Below, one piece after another: positions 38,333 to 47,749 of a stretch of DNA of 64,000 nucleotides. A model generated the notes under the pieces. It was not told where the DNA came from. It did not search any database and saw only the letters and a program-made list of their open reading frames with translations. Origin of the DNA: Echinicola rosea (GTDB taxonomy: Bacteria; Bacteroidota; Bacteroidia; Cytophagales; Cyclobacteriaceae); assembly GCF_005281475.1 (NCBI RefSeq), contig NZ_CP040106.1:2756501-2820500 (forward strand). Reading direction: 5' to 3'. How positions within the stretch are numbered: position 1 is the stretch's first letter; every line of letters begins with the position of its first letter. The position numbers were made by a program, and so were the translations under genes.

Positions 38333-39112
38333 CTATTTCGTACTTGGTACATTGTACTTCGTGGCTTCAGCGATATCAGCTCTTTTGTAGGGATTAAAAA
38401 GACTTTTTATTTTCATATAAATAACGCCCATGACGGCTTCTCGGAAAATATTGGTGGACATTTTGGATGTTCCCTTTGTTCTGTCGGTAAAAATGATGGG
38501 GATTTCGATGATTTTATAGCCCAGTTTCCAGGCAGTGAATTTCATTTCGATCTGGAAAGCATACCCTACAAATTTGATTTTGTTCAGTTTGATACCTTCC
38601 AGCACACTCCTATGATAGCATTTAAATCCAGCTGTACTGTCTTTTATAGGAAGTCCAGTAATGAATTGTACATAAACACTCGCAAAATAAGACATTAAAA
38701 CCCTTCCCATGGGCCAGTTGACCACATTGACCCCCTTGATGTAGCGAGAGCCGATGGCCAGGTCATTTCTTTCGTCGGCACAGGCTTCATAGAGTCTGAT
38801 CAGGTCTTTGGGATTATGGGAAAAATCAGCATCCATTTCAAAAATATATTCATAGCCATTGGCCAAGGCATATTTAAATCCTTCGATATATGCCGTTCCC
38901 AGTCCCAATTTTCCGGTCCTTACGATCAGGTGGATGCGGTTAGGATAGGATACTTTGGCTGCTTTTACCAGACTTGCTGTGCCGTCTGGAGAGTTGTCAT
39001 CGATGATCAAGACCTCAAAATGTCCGGGTAATTCCATGACAGTATAGAGAATGTCCTGGACATTTTCCTTTTCGTTGTAGGTCGGGATGATGACGAGTTT
39101 GCTGTGATTCAT
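38333..39112 (-). CDS. Polyprenol-monophosphomannose synthase-like GT2 glycosyltransferase
   Basis: A 259-residue family-2 glycosyltransferase similar to dolichyl-phosphate mannose synthase. It shows VIIPTYNEKENVQDIL near 7, the nucleotide-binding IDDNSPDGTA near 37, and the DxD-like FEMDADFSHNPKDL near 91. GSRYIKGVNVVNWPMGR and CYHRSVLEGI follow. There is no C-terminal membrane domain, so it is the soluble DPM1 form. It probably transfers mannose to a polyprenyl phosphate for glycan or glycoprotein assembly. Confidence 0.9.
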   Translation of the reverse strand: MNHSKLVIIPTYNEKENVQDILYTVMELPGHFEVLIIDDNSPDGTASLVKAAKVSYPNRIHLIVRTGKLGLGTAYIEGFKYALANGYEYIFEMDADFSHNPKDLIRLYEACADERNDLAIGSRYIKGVNVVNWPMGRVLMSYFASVYVQFITGLPIKDSTAGFKCYHRSVLEGIKLNKIKFVGYAFQIEMKFTAWKLGYKIIEIPIIFTDRTKGTSKMSTNIFREAVMGVIYMKIKSLFNPYKRADIAEATKYNVPSTK

Positions 39113-39576
39113 AATTTAAGTCCCAAAAATAGGACTTAAAGCGGGTTTTCGTATAGTAATTGAAAAAAAATCACCATAATGCACTTCTATTTGTAAAGCA
39201 CCATTAATGTGAGCGGTCTATCTGAACCTGATAATTAGGGACAAAAATTTCAGGTGGTTTGGAGATTGTGGCATCCGACGCTGGAATGCCGAACCCATCT
39301 AGCGGCCCATTGTCATCAAGCTAACGTCTTTAAGTTGGCGAAAATCTATACCCTTGTTGATGTCTGTGCGCTTCAAAAATAGTCTAAGGGGATTTAAAAT
39401 TCCCATTATTTCGGTTCGAGAATACAAATTCCGAACAGCTGAATTCGTGAGATTTTGGTCATTGGTGTACAGGTATCCGCTTAAATTGGCGGCTATGCTC
39501 TAGCGGCTGGATAGAATTTGGAGCAGCAGCGAAGTGACTGATTTTGTCCGCCGTAGCGAATTCTTGAGAAGCTTTA
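39113..39576. other. Intergenic stretch with remnants of repeats
   Basis: A 464-bp gap without a credible gene. 39510-39560 (GTGACTGATTTTGTCCGCCG) resembles the ACTGATTTT / GCTGATTTTGTCCACGGC part of the mini-element seen near 42440 and, reversed, near 20605. The block 39255-39400 looks like decayed mobile or REP-type DNA but I could not assign it. No terminator or riboswitch was seen. Confidence 0.4.
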
Positions 39577-40362
39577 TCATTGGCACAATTCCAATTTTTC
39601 TTGGGCATATTTACTGCCATTTTTGGCTGCTTGGTGCAGGTCAAGGCAAGCTTGGCCGGGGTTGGAATCCATAGAACAAACAGCTCGTCGTGCCAATGCT
39701 TCATAATGATCAGGTTTTTTTTCCAGGACGAAATCAAAATCCTCTTTGGCCCAATCGGTCATTCCCATGCGCATGTAGGCAAAACCACGGTTATAGTATG
39801 CCTTTAGATTGTCTTTGGCATACATGATGTACATGTTAAACTGCGAAGCGGTTGACATTGGGTCACCCAGATTGGCTTGGACAATGCCTCTGTAAAAATA
39901 AATGGATGCATTTTTTTCGTCGATATCCCTTGCAGACTTCAGGAATTCATCCGCCGATCGATAATTTTCGTTTTTCATCATGGCACGGCTAAGAAGGATC
40001 AATAGGTCCACATTTTCAGGGTCTTCCTTTGCCGCCAGAAGTAGGTTCATCTCAGCATGTTTGTATTCTTTCTGCTCCCAATAGATCTTTCCGATGCCGG
40101 CATGGGCCTTACCGTCACGGGGTTTTAGTTGAAGGATTCGCTTATAATCGGTCAGCGCTTCGTCATATTCCTCTAGTGCCTCATGGCTCATGGCACGGAG
40201 CTGTAGCGCTTCGACGTCGGCCATCTTCATGAACAATACCCAGTTCAGCTCTGAAATGGCGTCATTGAACTGTTGGTTTTCAAAATGCCTTCTTGCTTGG
40301 TCAAAGTCACCACCACAAGAACAAAATGTCAAGACACAAATGGAAGCAAGTAAAAGTCTCAT
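39577..40362 (-). CDS. TPR-repeat lipoprotein
   Basis: From the ATG at 40362 it has 261 residues and begins with a lipoprotein signal (MRLLLASICVLTFCSCGGDF, lipobox CSC). An upstream ATG at 40410 adds 16 residues before the signal and is unlikely. About six tetratricopeptide repeats follow, for example ADVEALQLRAMSHEALEEYD, GKAHAGIGKIYWEQKEYKHA and KAYYNRGFAYMRMGMTDWA. It is likely a periplasmic or outer-membrane scaffold; the partner is unknown. Confidence 0.85.
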   Translation of the reverse strand: MRLLLASICVLTFCSCGGDFDQARRHFENQQFNDAISELNWVLFMKMADVEALQLRAMSHEALEEYDEALTDYKRILQLKPRDGKAHAGIGKIYWEQKEYKHAEMNLLLAAKEDPENVDLLILLSRAMMKNENYRSADEFLKSARDIDEKNASIYFYRGIVQANLGDPMSTASQFNMYIMYAKDNLKAYYNRGFAYMRMGMTDWAKEDFDFVLEKKPDHYEALARRAVCSMDSNPGQACLDLHQAAKNGSKYAQEKLELCQ

Positions 40363-40516
40363 ATCAAATGGTTTAGTTGTAAAACTAATTAAATAGTTTT
40401 TCTTAATCAAGACCCAGAGGCATTCTTTATCAAAGTTTTTTTGGGATTTCTGGAAGTCTGCTCAATCCAATCACGCCAGGCGATGCGTATATTTTTCCAA
40501 ACAACAACAAAGAGCC

Positions 40517-40939
40517 ATGATCAAAAAAATTATTATCGGTGCTGGTGTAGTGGTCCTACTGCTGATTGCCACATTGGCCGTTCACATTTATATGGTGACC
40601 AGTAGTCGTCCAGATGGACCTAACTGGGCCATGAGCCAAATAGACTTTAATGAGGATTTGGATTCTTTAAAATCTGAGAAAATAAAGACAGATTTTTTAG
40701 ACATCGAAGGCATGCGCGATGCACGAATCAATACCAAATCGGATTTTATCATTTTACTCTACGATCGGAAGCAGCATAATCCCCACGACTTGGTCAAGCA
40801 GGTAAACACTGGTTATGGTTTACAAGCCTCACTTTTCCAACCTAGTCAGGACCAATTGGCAGCAAGCTGTCCTGCGATCAACAAAAATTCATTGACCTAC
40901 AAACTGGGAAGCTATTTCGAGCAAGTATTTACAAACTAA
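40517..40939 (+). CDS. Membrane-anchored small protein of unknown function
   Basis: A 140-residue protein with an N-terminal anchor (IIIGAGVVVLLLIATLAVHIYM). A short outer domain follows with FNEDLDSLKSEKIKTDFLDIEGMRDARINTKSDFIILLYDRK. The layout loosely resembles a heavy-metal-associated (ferredoxin-like) fold without its CxxC; this is only an impression. The next gene, encoding a haemoglobin-like lipoprotein, begins 26 bp downstream on the same strand, so they may act together. Confidence 0.6.
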   Translation: MIKKIIIGAGVVVLLLIATLAVHIYMVTSSRPDGPNWAMSQIDFNEDLDSLKSEKIKTDFLDIEGMRDARINTKSDFIILLYDRKQHNPHDLVKQVNTGYGLQASLFQPSQDQLAASCPAINKNSLTYKLGSYFEQVFTN

Positions 40940-40965
40940 TTATTTCACATAAACCTTTAGAAAAC

Positions 40966-42024
40966 ATGAAAAGACTCAATCAATTTTCAGTATTGCTACT
41001 GCTCATGACAGCAGTGGTTTTCTGGTCTTGCAACGATAAGGACGACATGGACCAGATCACAGAGACAGATGATTCATTTTACGCAACCAAGCTGGGCGGA
41101 GAAATGATGGTGGCCGATCCTTCTAACCAAGGCCAACAGATCGAACAAGGATACCTTAACCTGAGAACGATCGTAACCGGAACAGTTTTAAAAATAGCCT
41201 CAGAAGAAAAATATGCAGAACTTCGGCCTTATTTTAATGTGTTACTAGCTGAAGTAGGTGCCGATGATATGTCTGGATTCAATGCGCTTGTAAAAGATTT
41301 TACGGACCTATTGGCAGAATCTACGGGTGCCAAAAACTTTACTTATTCCGGAATGAGTATGGCTGATGCCCACAATCCAGAGGCCAATGATCGCATGAAC
41401 GGCATGATCGACAATGAGGATTTTGACCTGTTTGTGGAAGCTGTGGTAGAAGTAGCTACAGACGCTGGTTTTGGTGATCAGGAAATTTTAGGTCCGGTAG
41501 GTCAGCTGCTGGAAGGTACTAGAGATGCTATCGTGCAGCGGGAAGATGGTACCATGATCGACCTTTATACCCGATTGGGAGGTACTGTGATGATGGAAGA
41601 TGCTGATGGAAATATGGAGGAAGCAGGTTACCTTCCGCTAAAAGCCGTTGTAACAGAGACAGTACTTTTAGTGGCCAGTGATCCTGAATTTGAGGAATTG
41701 AAGCCTTATTTCCCTGTGCTACTGGCTGAAGTAGGTGCTGGAGACATGTCTGGCTTTAATACTTTGGTGGAGAATTTCAGTGACCTACTGGCCCAATCCA
41801 TTGGTTCTACAAATTATATGTATGATGGAATGAATATGGCGGATGCCCACAACCCTGATGTTAATCCAAGGATGACAGGCAAAATCACCTCAGCGGATTA
41901 TGATTTGTTTATCCAGGCAGTGGTAAAAGCAGCTACCAATAAGGGTGTGCCGGAATCGGTTATTGCAGAATTTGGTGCATTGCTGACCAGTGAAGGGCTG
42001 AAAGGTGCGATTGTCCAAGGATAA
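40966..42024 (+). CDS. Lipoprotein with two tandem truncated-haemoglobin-like domains
   Basis: A 352-residue lipoprotein (lipobox FWSC, Cys22). Residues about 37-190 and 195-350 are clearly duplicated. Each has KLGGE/RLGGT, YAELRPYFNVLLAEVGA or FEELKPYFPVLLAEVGA, F..LV..F.DLLA, then a motif with a conserved His (MSMADAHNP, His136; MNMADAHNP, His295). The second repeat begins LYTRLGGT. This order matches group 1 truncated haemoglobins (LYxRLGG ... FxxxL ... MxxAH with proximal His), with an insert after the first helix. It suggests a secreted O2/NO-binding haem protein. Haem binding is inferred. Confidence 0.7.
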   Translation: MKRLNQFSVLLLLMTAVVFWSCNDKDDMDQITETDDSFYATKLGGEMMVADPSNQGQQIEQGYLNLRTIVTGTVLKIASEEKYAELRPYFNVLLAEVGADDMSGFNALVKDFTDLLAESTGAKNFTYSGMSMADAHNPEANDRMNGMIDNEDFDLFVEAVVEVATDAGFGDQEILGPVGQLLEGTRDAIVQREDGTMIDLYTRLGGTVMMEDADGNMEEAGYLPLKAVVTETVLLVASDPEFEELKPYFPVLLAEVGAGDMSGFNTLVENFSDLLAQSIGSTNYMYDGMNMADAHNPDVNPRMTGKITSADYDLFIQAVVKAATNKGVPESVIAEFGALLTSEGLKGAIVQG

Positions 42025-42063
42025 TCATCACATTCTTAGCCAAGGTAACTGACCAGGTTGCTT

Positions 42064-42120
42064 GAACCCGCATTATGCATTAGCCTATCTATTACGATTC
42101 CTAATGCAAAATGCGGGTTC
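42064..42120. repeat. 57-bp palindromic repeat (CCCGCATTATGCA family)
   Basis: GAACCCGCATTATGCATTAG and CTAATGCAAAATGCGGGTTC are near-perfect inverted arms around a short loop. A sister copy lies at 52095-52155. It sits 40 bp downstream of the haemoglobin-like gene and directly borders the large repeat. Confidence 0.8.
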
Positions 42121-43037
42121 AATGTCGTTTAGTTAAGGGGAATTCCTTCTTTTCATATACCTAAAAGTCCTTTTTTTGATTGACTTTGGCTGGGGAAACC
42201 TGATCATCGTGGTGGATTTTATCCTTTTCCTTTTGTCCATTGATGAAAAAAGAAAGAAAAAAATCTAGGCCGGTGGTCTGCCCTTTAAAATGGGACATGG
42301 ATTTCCCCTGCGACGTGGATCCGTCACCCATTTTAACCCGGATTATGCGTTGGGAATCGTAGTGAGAGCTGAAAGTGCAAGAAAATCAGTTAGTTTGGAG
42401 GCATTAGCGTAGCACCGCTACGGTTATGCCGAAAACTAAAGTGAAACGACTGATTTTGAAGCAGTTTCAGGTCGCAACAGATAGGCAAATGCATATTCCG
42501 GGTTTAATTTCCACCCGATGGCTACGACCTAAAAGTGAGTGGGTCTCGCTGTTCCATGACGCGAGCCAACTCCCTTTCTTAACGGCCTCCACCATCGGCT
42601 GGAAAACAGGCATACCAAGGGCCATCAAAAGGAAGCGATACATTTTTGGGACTTATTAACTGAATCCGCCTTGCAGGTAATTGGCGTTAAGAAATTTAAA
42701 AGCGGGTGGGCGAAAAGGCAGGCTTGTTTGACGAAAGGCTGCCCAAAAAGAATGTTGGCAGCTAGAAAAGGTTTACCTGCCTTTAGATAGGCCTTCTTGG
42801 CTTTAGACAGGAGGAGATTGCCTGCATGAGGGGAGGTTTTAATTTTAGGCCAATAGCTGCACACCTGTGCGCCGTGGCGTAGCGGCGGGTTTTTTGGGTT
42901 TACTTTTTTGACCTGAAGCAAAAAAGTGACAAAGGTAAAGGGATGAAAACCACCTAGGGAATTAGCTAGAAAAATAACTGCCCAAGGAAAAAATATGGAA
43001 CCCATATTTTCCAGATACACACTAACCAAACGGCATT
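42121..43037 (+). repeat. Large interspersed repeat, copy B (interrupted by a mini-element)
   Basis: Second long copy of the repeat at 15189-16578, in the same orientation. Ends are AATGTCGTTTAGTTAAGG and CACTAACCAAACGGCATT, inverted relative to each other. It has no group II intron: the site reads CGGGTTTTTTGGGTTTACTT-TTTTGACCTGAAGC. It contains a 166-bp insertion at 42337-42502. Without that it is about 0.75 kb. No coding potential is credible. It fills the gap before the his operon terminator. Confidence 0.8.
42337..42502. mobile_element. 166-bp non-autonomous mini-element with TTTAA target duplication
   Basis: Ends CCCGGATTATGC and GCATATTCCGGG are imperfect inverted repeats. TTTAA occurs directly on both sides (42332-42336 and 42503-42507), while the uninterrupted copy A reads CCATTTTAATTTCC at the same place. 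This shows a clean insertion with a 5-bp duplication. Inside is the hairpin GCGTAGCACCGCTACG. There is no ORF, so mobility would depend on a transposase elsewhere. Confidence 0.8.
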
Positions 43038-43054
43038 GAAAAAGGGTTGAAAGT

Positions 43055-43088
43055 AAAAAAGGCTTTCCAGTTGGGGAAAGCCTTTTTT
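43055..43088 (-). terminator. Terminator of the his operon (bidirectional shape)
   Basis: AAAAAAGGCTTTCC / GGAAAGCCTTTTTT stem with a 6-nt loop, 21 bp beyond the hisB stop. A and T tracts on both sides allow use in either direction. Confidence 0.9.
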
Positions 43089-43109
43089 GTCAGTTGTGGT
43101 TCCTGCGCT

Positions 43110-44207
43110 TTACAGCATGCCTTTGGTGCTGGGGAGTTGGTTGAGCGCGTCGATATCCCTTTTTACGGCCATTTTGATAGCACGTGCTAGGCCTTTGAAA
43201 ATAGCTTCTATTTTATGGTGCTCATTGTTTCCTTCTGCTTTGATGTTTAGGTTACATTTGGCGGTGTCACTGAAAGATTTGAAGAAGTGGTAAAACATTT
43301 CCGTAGGCATGTCACCTATTTTTTCCCTAGTGAACTCGGCTTCCCACATCATCCAAGGACGACCCCCGAAGTCGATGGCTACTTGGGCTAGCACATCGTC
43401 CATTGGTAGCAAGAATCCATATCGGTAAATACCTTTTTTATCACCTAATGCCTTGAGGTAGGCCTCGCCCAGTGCCAATGCCGTGTCTTCAATGGTGTGG
43501 TGCTCATCGATGTGCAGGTCGCCGTTGACCTTGATTTCCAAGTCTGTACCGCCATGTTTGCCCAGTTGCTCCAGCATATGGTCAAAGAAGGGCAGACCGG
43601 TGTTAATCGCACATTTTCCTGATCCGTCCAGGTTGACCGTGATCTTGATTTGGGTTTCTGAAGTGCTCCTTTCTACCGTTCCTTTACGGGCAGGAAGCCG
43701 TAAAAATTCATAAATTTCATCCCACGATGTGGTGCTCAAGGCAGCGCCTTCGGCTGCTTCTTCACCGATGAAGATTGCTTGGGTGCCTAGGTTTTTGGCC
43801 AGTTGAACATCTGTTTTGCGATCTCCGATTACGAAAGAGCCGGCAAGGTCAAAGCCTCCTTCCATGTAATGGGTAAGGAGTCCTGTTCTTGGTTTTCGAG
43901 TGGGCGCATTTTCATGCTCAAAGGTTTTGTCAATATGGATAGCGTCAAAGACTACTCCTTCTTGTTCTAATGTTTTGAGCATTTTATATTGGGCCGGCCA
44001 AAAGGTGTCCTCAGGAAAGGAATCGGTACCCAAGCCATCTTGGTTGGTCACCATTACCAGTTCAAAATCAGTTTCTTCGGCGATCTTCCGCAGGTTGGAA
44101 ATCGCCTTGGGGTAGAATTCAAGTTTTTCCAAACTGTCCACCTGATAATCCACCGGTGGTTCCTTGATGATGGTTCCGTCGCGATCTATAAAGAGTACTT
44201 TTTTCAT
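43110..44207 (-). CDS. hisB: Bifunctional histidinol-phosphatase / imidazoleglycerol-phosphate dehydratase
   Basis: Steps 6 and 8 of histidine synthesis in one protein of 365 residues from the ATG at 44207 ([12 protein letters not shown]). An upstream ATG at 44264 adds 19 unconserved residues. N-terminal HAD phosphatase: [41 protein letters not shown]-terminal dehydratase: [38 protein letters not shown] and [16 protein letters not shown] with the metal-binding His pairs. It is the last gene of hisGDCB. Confidence 0.95.
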   Translation of the reverse strand: MKKVLFIDRDGTIIKEPPVDYQVDSLEKLEFYPKAISNLRKIAEETDFELVMVTNQDGLGTDSFPEDTFWPAQYKMLKTLEQEGVVFDAIHIDKTFEHENAPTRKPRTGLLTHYMEGGFDLAGSFVIGDRKTDVQLAKNLGTQAIFIGEEAAEGAALSTTSWDEIYEFLRLPARKGTVERSTSETQIKITVNLDGSGKCAINTGLPFFDHMLEQLGKHGGTDLEIKVNGDLHIDEHHTIEDTALALGEAYLKALGDKKGIYRYGFLLPMDDVLAQVAIDFGGRPWMMWEAEFTREKIGDMPTEMFYHFFKSFSDTAKCNLNIKAEGNNEHHKIEAIFKGLARAIKMAVKRDIDALNQLPSTKGML

Positions 44208-44293
44208 GGTTGTAATGTTGTATAATGATTGAAGGAAGCTTGTTAAATATCTATTAAGTGTCACGAGGACTTCATGTGAGACAAGCTTCCCTG

Positions 44294-45358
44294 TTAGTTA
44301 GCATTTAGGTTAAGGAAATGAGATAATGCCTGGATGAGCCGATCATTCTCTTCTCTGGTGCCCACGGAGATTCTAAGGCATTGTTCACATAGGATGACCT
44401 TGGAGCGATCCCGAACAATGACCCGGTTTGCAATAAGATAATCATACGCTTCCTTAGCGGCAGGAACTTCCACTAGGAGGAAATTGGCATGCGTGGGATG
44501 GATTTTTTGCACACCATCCATTTTTGTCAAGGACTCATGAAGGTAATCGCGCTCCTCAAGGATTTCCTTTACCATTCTTTGCATTTTGGAGGTGTCATCA
44601 AGTGCTTCCAAGACCGTTTCTTGGGTCAGTCCACTGATATTGTATGGAGGTTTGATCTTGTTTAAGATCCTGATGATATCTACCGATGCAAAGGCCATCC
44701 CCAGTCGGAGGGCTGCCAGTCCCCATGCTTTGGAAAAGGTCTGCATGACCAAAAGGTTTGGGTGTTTGCCCAGTTCATCCGTAAAACTGGGCTCATCACT
44801 AAAGTCAATATATGCCTCGTCCACCACGACCAGCCCATCGAATCCTTCGATGACCTTAACAATGTCTTCTCGCTTGGCTTTATTGCCGCTTGGATTGTTG
44901 GGGGAGCAGATGAAGATGATCTTGGTGTGGCCATCGATTGCTTCCAAGATTGCATTGGGACGAAGCTGAAAATCTTCCGAAAGATTGACCCGCTTGATGG
45001 CAATGTCATTGATGTCTGCACTTACCTCGTACATGCCGTAGGTAGGGGGCAGGATGATGATATTGTCCATGCCTGGACGGCAAAATGCGCGCATTAGCAG
45101 GTCGATGGCTTCATCACTGCCATTGCCAATGAATATCTGCTCTGAAGGAACATGCTTGATCCTGCTGATTTTTTCTTTTAGTGCATGTTGGTAAGGATCA
45201 GGGTAGCGATTATAGTTTTTCGAAGTGATGGATCCAAAAGGGTTTTCATTGGCATCTAGGAATACACCTTCTTTGCCAGTATATTCATCCCGTGCGGAAG
45301 AATAAGGTTTCAGCTGCGCAATGTGTGGACGAAGCTGTTTTTTCAGGTCAAATGCCAT
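44294..45358 (-). CDS. hisC: Histidinol-phosphate aminotransferase
   Basis: PLP-dependent aminotransferase (fold type I), 354 residues, converting imidazole-acetol phosphate to histidinol phosphate. Seen are [10 protein letters not shown] (near 33), [27 protein letters not shown] (near 153), VVDEAYIDF, and the PLP lysine in [16 protein letters not shown] (near 209). It starts 2 bp after the hisD stop. Confidence 0.95.
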   Translation of the reverse strand: MAFDLKKQLRPHIAQLKPYSSARDEYTGKEGVFLDANENPFGSITSKNYNRYPDPYQHALKEKISRIKHVPSEQIFIGNGSDEAIDLLMRAFCRPGMDNIIILPPTYGMYEVSADINDIAIKRVNLSEDFQLRPNAILEAIDGHTKIIFICSPNNPSGNKAKREDIVKVIEGFDGLVVVDEAYIDFSDEPSFTDELGKHPNLLVMQTFSKAWGLAALRLGMAFASVDIIRILNKIKPPYNISGLTQETVLEALDDTSKMQRMVKEILEERDYLHESLTKMDGVQKIHPTHANFLLVEVPAAKEAYDYLIANRVIVRDRSKVILCEQCLRISVGTREENDRLIQALSHFLNLNAN

Positions 45359-45360
45359 GC

Positions 45361-46653
45361 TTATTGATTGTCTTTAATGTATTTTAAACGAACAGAAACG
45401 GCATTTTTGTGGGCATCTAATAGTTCATTTCCGGCCATTACTTCGATGGTCGGGCCCAATTTTTGAAGGCCTTTCTCAGTGATTTTTTGATAGGTGATTT
45501 TTTTGACAAAACTGTCCAGCGAAACACCACTGTAATTTCTGGCAAATCCATAAGTAGGCAGCGTGTGATTTGTGCCAGAAGCATAATCTCCCGCTGATTC
45601 AGGAGTGAAGTTTCCGATGAAGACAGAACCGGCGTTGACGATTTTTGCCACTACTTCATCTTCATTTTCCACATTGATGATGAGGTGCTCAGGAGCATAC
45701 TCGTTGATCAGTCCGATGGCCTTTTCTTGGTTGCCCATGATCACCGCTACACTGTTTTCCAAGGCCTTTTTGGCAATATCTTTTCGGGGTAGATTGGCCA
45801 GTTGCTTATCGACTTCTTTTAGGGTCTTCTTAGCGACTTTTGATGCCGTGGCGACCAGTACTACTTGGCTATCCACTCCGTGTTCAGCCTGAGACAACAG
45901 GTCAGCAGCCACAAATGCAGGGATGGCGGATTCGTCGGCATATACCAGTACTTCCGAGGGGCCTGCCGGCATGTCGATGGCAATGCCTTTTTTTGTGGCC
46001 AGTTGCTTGGCAGCCGTGACATATTGGTTGCCAGGGCCAAAAATCTTGGCCACTTGAGGGACGGATTCGGTGCCATACGTCAAGGCGGCGATGGCTTGGG
46101 CACCACCTGCTTTGACGATTTTGTCGATACCGATCAGGTTGGCGGTATATAGAATGGCCGGATGGATTTTACCTTCCTTGTTAGGCGGGGTACACAGGAC
46201 AATTTCTTCACATCCCGCAAGATTGGCAGGAATGCCCAGCATCAATACCGTTGAGAATAACGGTGCAGTTCCCCCAGGGATATAAAGCCCTACTTTTTGG
46301 ATGGGGACACTTCTGCGCATGCAGGTGACCCCTTCCATGACCTCCATGGTCAGGTCTTCTGTCTGCTGCGCTTGATGGAATTTTTCAATATTTACCTTGG
46401 CTTGGTGGATAGCGGATTTTAAAGCTTCATCCATTAGTCCGTAAGCTTCGTTGATTTCGTCACGCGTGACCAGAAGGTCGTCGATTTCTACATGGTCATA
46501 TTCCAAAGCGAACTTCTTAAGTGCTTTGTCGCCTTGACGGCTGACTTTGCGCATGATTGGCTTGACGATTTTTTGGATATCTTTCATCTGTTGAACCGGC
46601 CGGGCCAGTTCTTTTTGCCATTCGTTTTGGGAGGGATTGGTTATGATTCTCAT
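45361..46653 (-). CDS. hisD: Histidinol dehydrogenase
   Basis: Zn- and NAD-dependent four-electron oxidation of histidinol to histidine; 430 residues. Motifs are VGLYIPGGTAPLFSTVLMLG, GGAQAIAALTYGTESVPQV, FGPGNQYVTAAKQLA, DMPAGPSEVLVYAD and LLSQAEHGVDSQVVLV, plus the C-terminal SAGDYASGTNHTLPTYGFAR. It is complete and lies between hisG (25 bp gap) and hisC. Confidence 0.96.
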   Translation of the reverse strand: MRIITNPSQNEWQKELARPVQQMKDIQKIVKPIMRKVSRQGDKALKKFALEYDHVEIDDLLVTRDEINEAYGLMDEALKSAIHQAKVNIEKFHQAQQTEDLTMEVMEGVTCMRRSVPIQKVGLYIPGGTAPLFSTVLMLGIPANLAGCEEIVLCTPPNKEGKIHPAILYTANLIGIDKIVKAGGAQAIAALTYGTESVPQVAKIFGPGNQYVTAAKQLATKKGIAIDMPAGPSEVLVYADESAIPAFVAADLLSQAEHGVDSQVVLVATASKVAKKTLKEVDKQLANLPRKDIAKKALENSVAVIMGNQEKAIGLINEYAPEHLIINVENEDEVVAKIVNAGSVFIGNFTPESAGDYASGTNHTLPTYGFARNYSGVSLDSFVKKITYQKITEKGLQKLGPTIEVMAGNELLDAHKNAVSVRLKYIKDNQ

Positions 46654-46678
46654 CTGAAACGTGTCTTTGAAAGAGCAA

Positions 46679-47539
46679 TTAAATCACCATTTTTTCTATA
46701 GGTACTACCAAGATGCCTTCGGCTCCGGCAGCTCTCAGTTCTTCGATATTTTCCCAGAACTGGTCTTCACTCAGCACGGAGTGGACAGAAGACCATCCTT
46801 CCTGTGCAAGGGGCAAAATGGTCGGGCTTCTCATGCCAGGGATAAGGGAAATGATTTTGTCCAGCGATTTATTGGGGGCATTGAGCAGTACGTATTTATT
46901 GCTTTTGCCTGTCTGCACGGCATTTATGCGGAAAAGTAGTTTTTCGACGATGGCCATCTTTTCTTGGTTCAAGCCTTTGTGGCTGATGAGCACCGCTTCG
47001 GATTTGAAGATTTCTTCTACTTCTTTGAGACCGTTCATCATCAGGGTAGATCCGGAGCTGACGATATCGCAGATCCCCTCTGCTAAGCCTATGCTTGGTG
47101 CAATTTCCACTGATCCGCTGATTTCGTGGATTTCAGCATTGATATTATTGGATTTCAGGTAGTCTCCAAGGATTTTGGTGTAGCTGGTGGCGATGTTCTT
47201 TCCTTCAAAATAGGATATTCCTGGATATTCCTGACTTTTTGGGATGGCCAAGGACAGACGACACTTGGAAAAGCCCAATTTTTTGAGCACATCAACGCTT
47301 TTGTCTTTTTCTACCAGTTCGTTTTCACCCACGATTCCTAAATCCGCCACCCCGTCAGCTACATAGCCAGGGATGTCATCATCTCGTAAATAGAGAAATT
47401 CGATGGGGAAATTGGTAGCGGTGGATTTTAGTTTACCTGTACCATTGTAGAATTTGATGCCACATTCTTTGATGAGGCTTAATGAATCTTCACTTAAGCG
47501 ACCGCTTTTTTGGACGGCTATGCGAATAATATTTTCCAT
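46679..47539 (-). CDS. hisG: ATP phosphoribosyltransferase, long form with regulatory domain
   Basis: First and committed step of histidine synthesis. The 286 residues start IRIAVQKSGRLSEDSLSLIKECG. DIPGYVADGVADLGIVGENEL and EISGSVEIAPSIGLAEGICDIVSSGSTL mark the catalytic domains. The C-terminal ACT-like domain (about 215-286) is the site of feedback inhibition by histidine and makes HisZ unnecessary. It is preceded by a leader with a His-rich peptide and a strong promoter, so the operon appears controlled at both RNA and enzyme level. Confidence 0.95.
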   Translation of the reverse strand: MENIIRIAVQKSGRLSEDSLSLIKECGIKFYNGTGKLKSTATNFPIEFLYLRDDDIPGYVADGVADLGIVGENELVEKDKSVDVLKKLGFSKCRLSLAIPKSQEYPGISYFEGKNIATSYTKILGDYLKSNNINAEIHEISGSVEIAPSIGLAEGICDIVSSGSTLMMNGLKEVEEIFKSEAVLISHKGLNQEKMAIVEKLLFRINAVQTGKSNKYVLLNAPNKSLDKIISLIPGMRSPTILPLAQEGWSSVHSVLSEDQFWENIEELRAAGAEGILVVPIEKMVI

Positions 47540-47641
47540 GAAATAAAGATACGAATATGAATAGTTCTTTTAAGAAATTCCGTGAATCAATCGGGCTGCA
47601 GGATAATTTGCGCACAGCCTCTGGGGCGATATGTAAATAGT

Positions 47642-47660
47642 ATTCCTCCTTAGGAGGAAT
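47642..47660 (-). promoter_or_regulatory. Hairpin overlapping the his leader stop codon
   Basis: ATTCCTCC / GGAGGAAT around TTA forms a perfect 8-bp stem across the leader-peptide stop (47650-47652). A second inverted pair, GGCTG / CAGCC on the minus strand, lies about 30 nt further towards hisG. I see no clear U-tract, so the switch could act by something other than a standard terminator. Confidence 0.5.
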
Positions 47661-47739
47661 GATGGAAATGATGAACAGTCGCAGTCGGACAAACTGTAAA
47701 AAATGGCATAGCGATAATATTTGATTGGCTGCTGTTCAT
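47650..47739 (-). CDS. hisL: Histidine operon leader peptide
   Basis: A 29-codon ORF on the minus strand beginning MNSSQSNIIAMPFF and ending TVHHFHHSS. The HHFHH cluster, four His in five codons near the stop, is the hallmark of his attenuation: ribosome stalling when His-tRNA is scarce would change folding of the downstream RNA. It starts a few bases after the predicted transcription start and ends 110 bp before hisG. It is too short for normal gene calling. This is read directly from the sequence; translation is not proven. Confidence 0.8.
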   Translation of the reverse strand: MNSSQSNIIAMPFFTVCPTATVHHFHHSS

Positions 47740-47749
47740 GATAATGCTA

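Noticed and set aside
42426..42659. 77-aa ORF starting in the mini-element
   Set aside because: Runs across the border between two repeats, so its reading frame is accidental.
47598..47730. + strand mini-ORF after AGGAGGAATGATG
   Set aside because: The AGGAGG is too close to the ATG and is explained as the hairpin and stop region of the minus-strand his leader.
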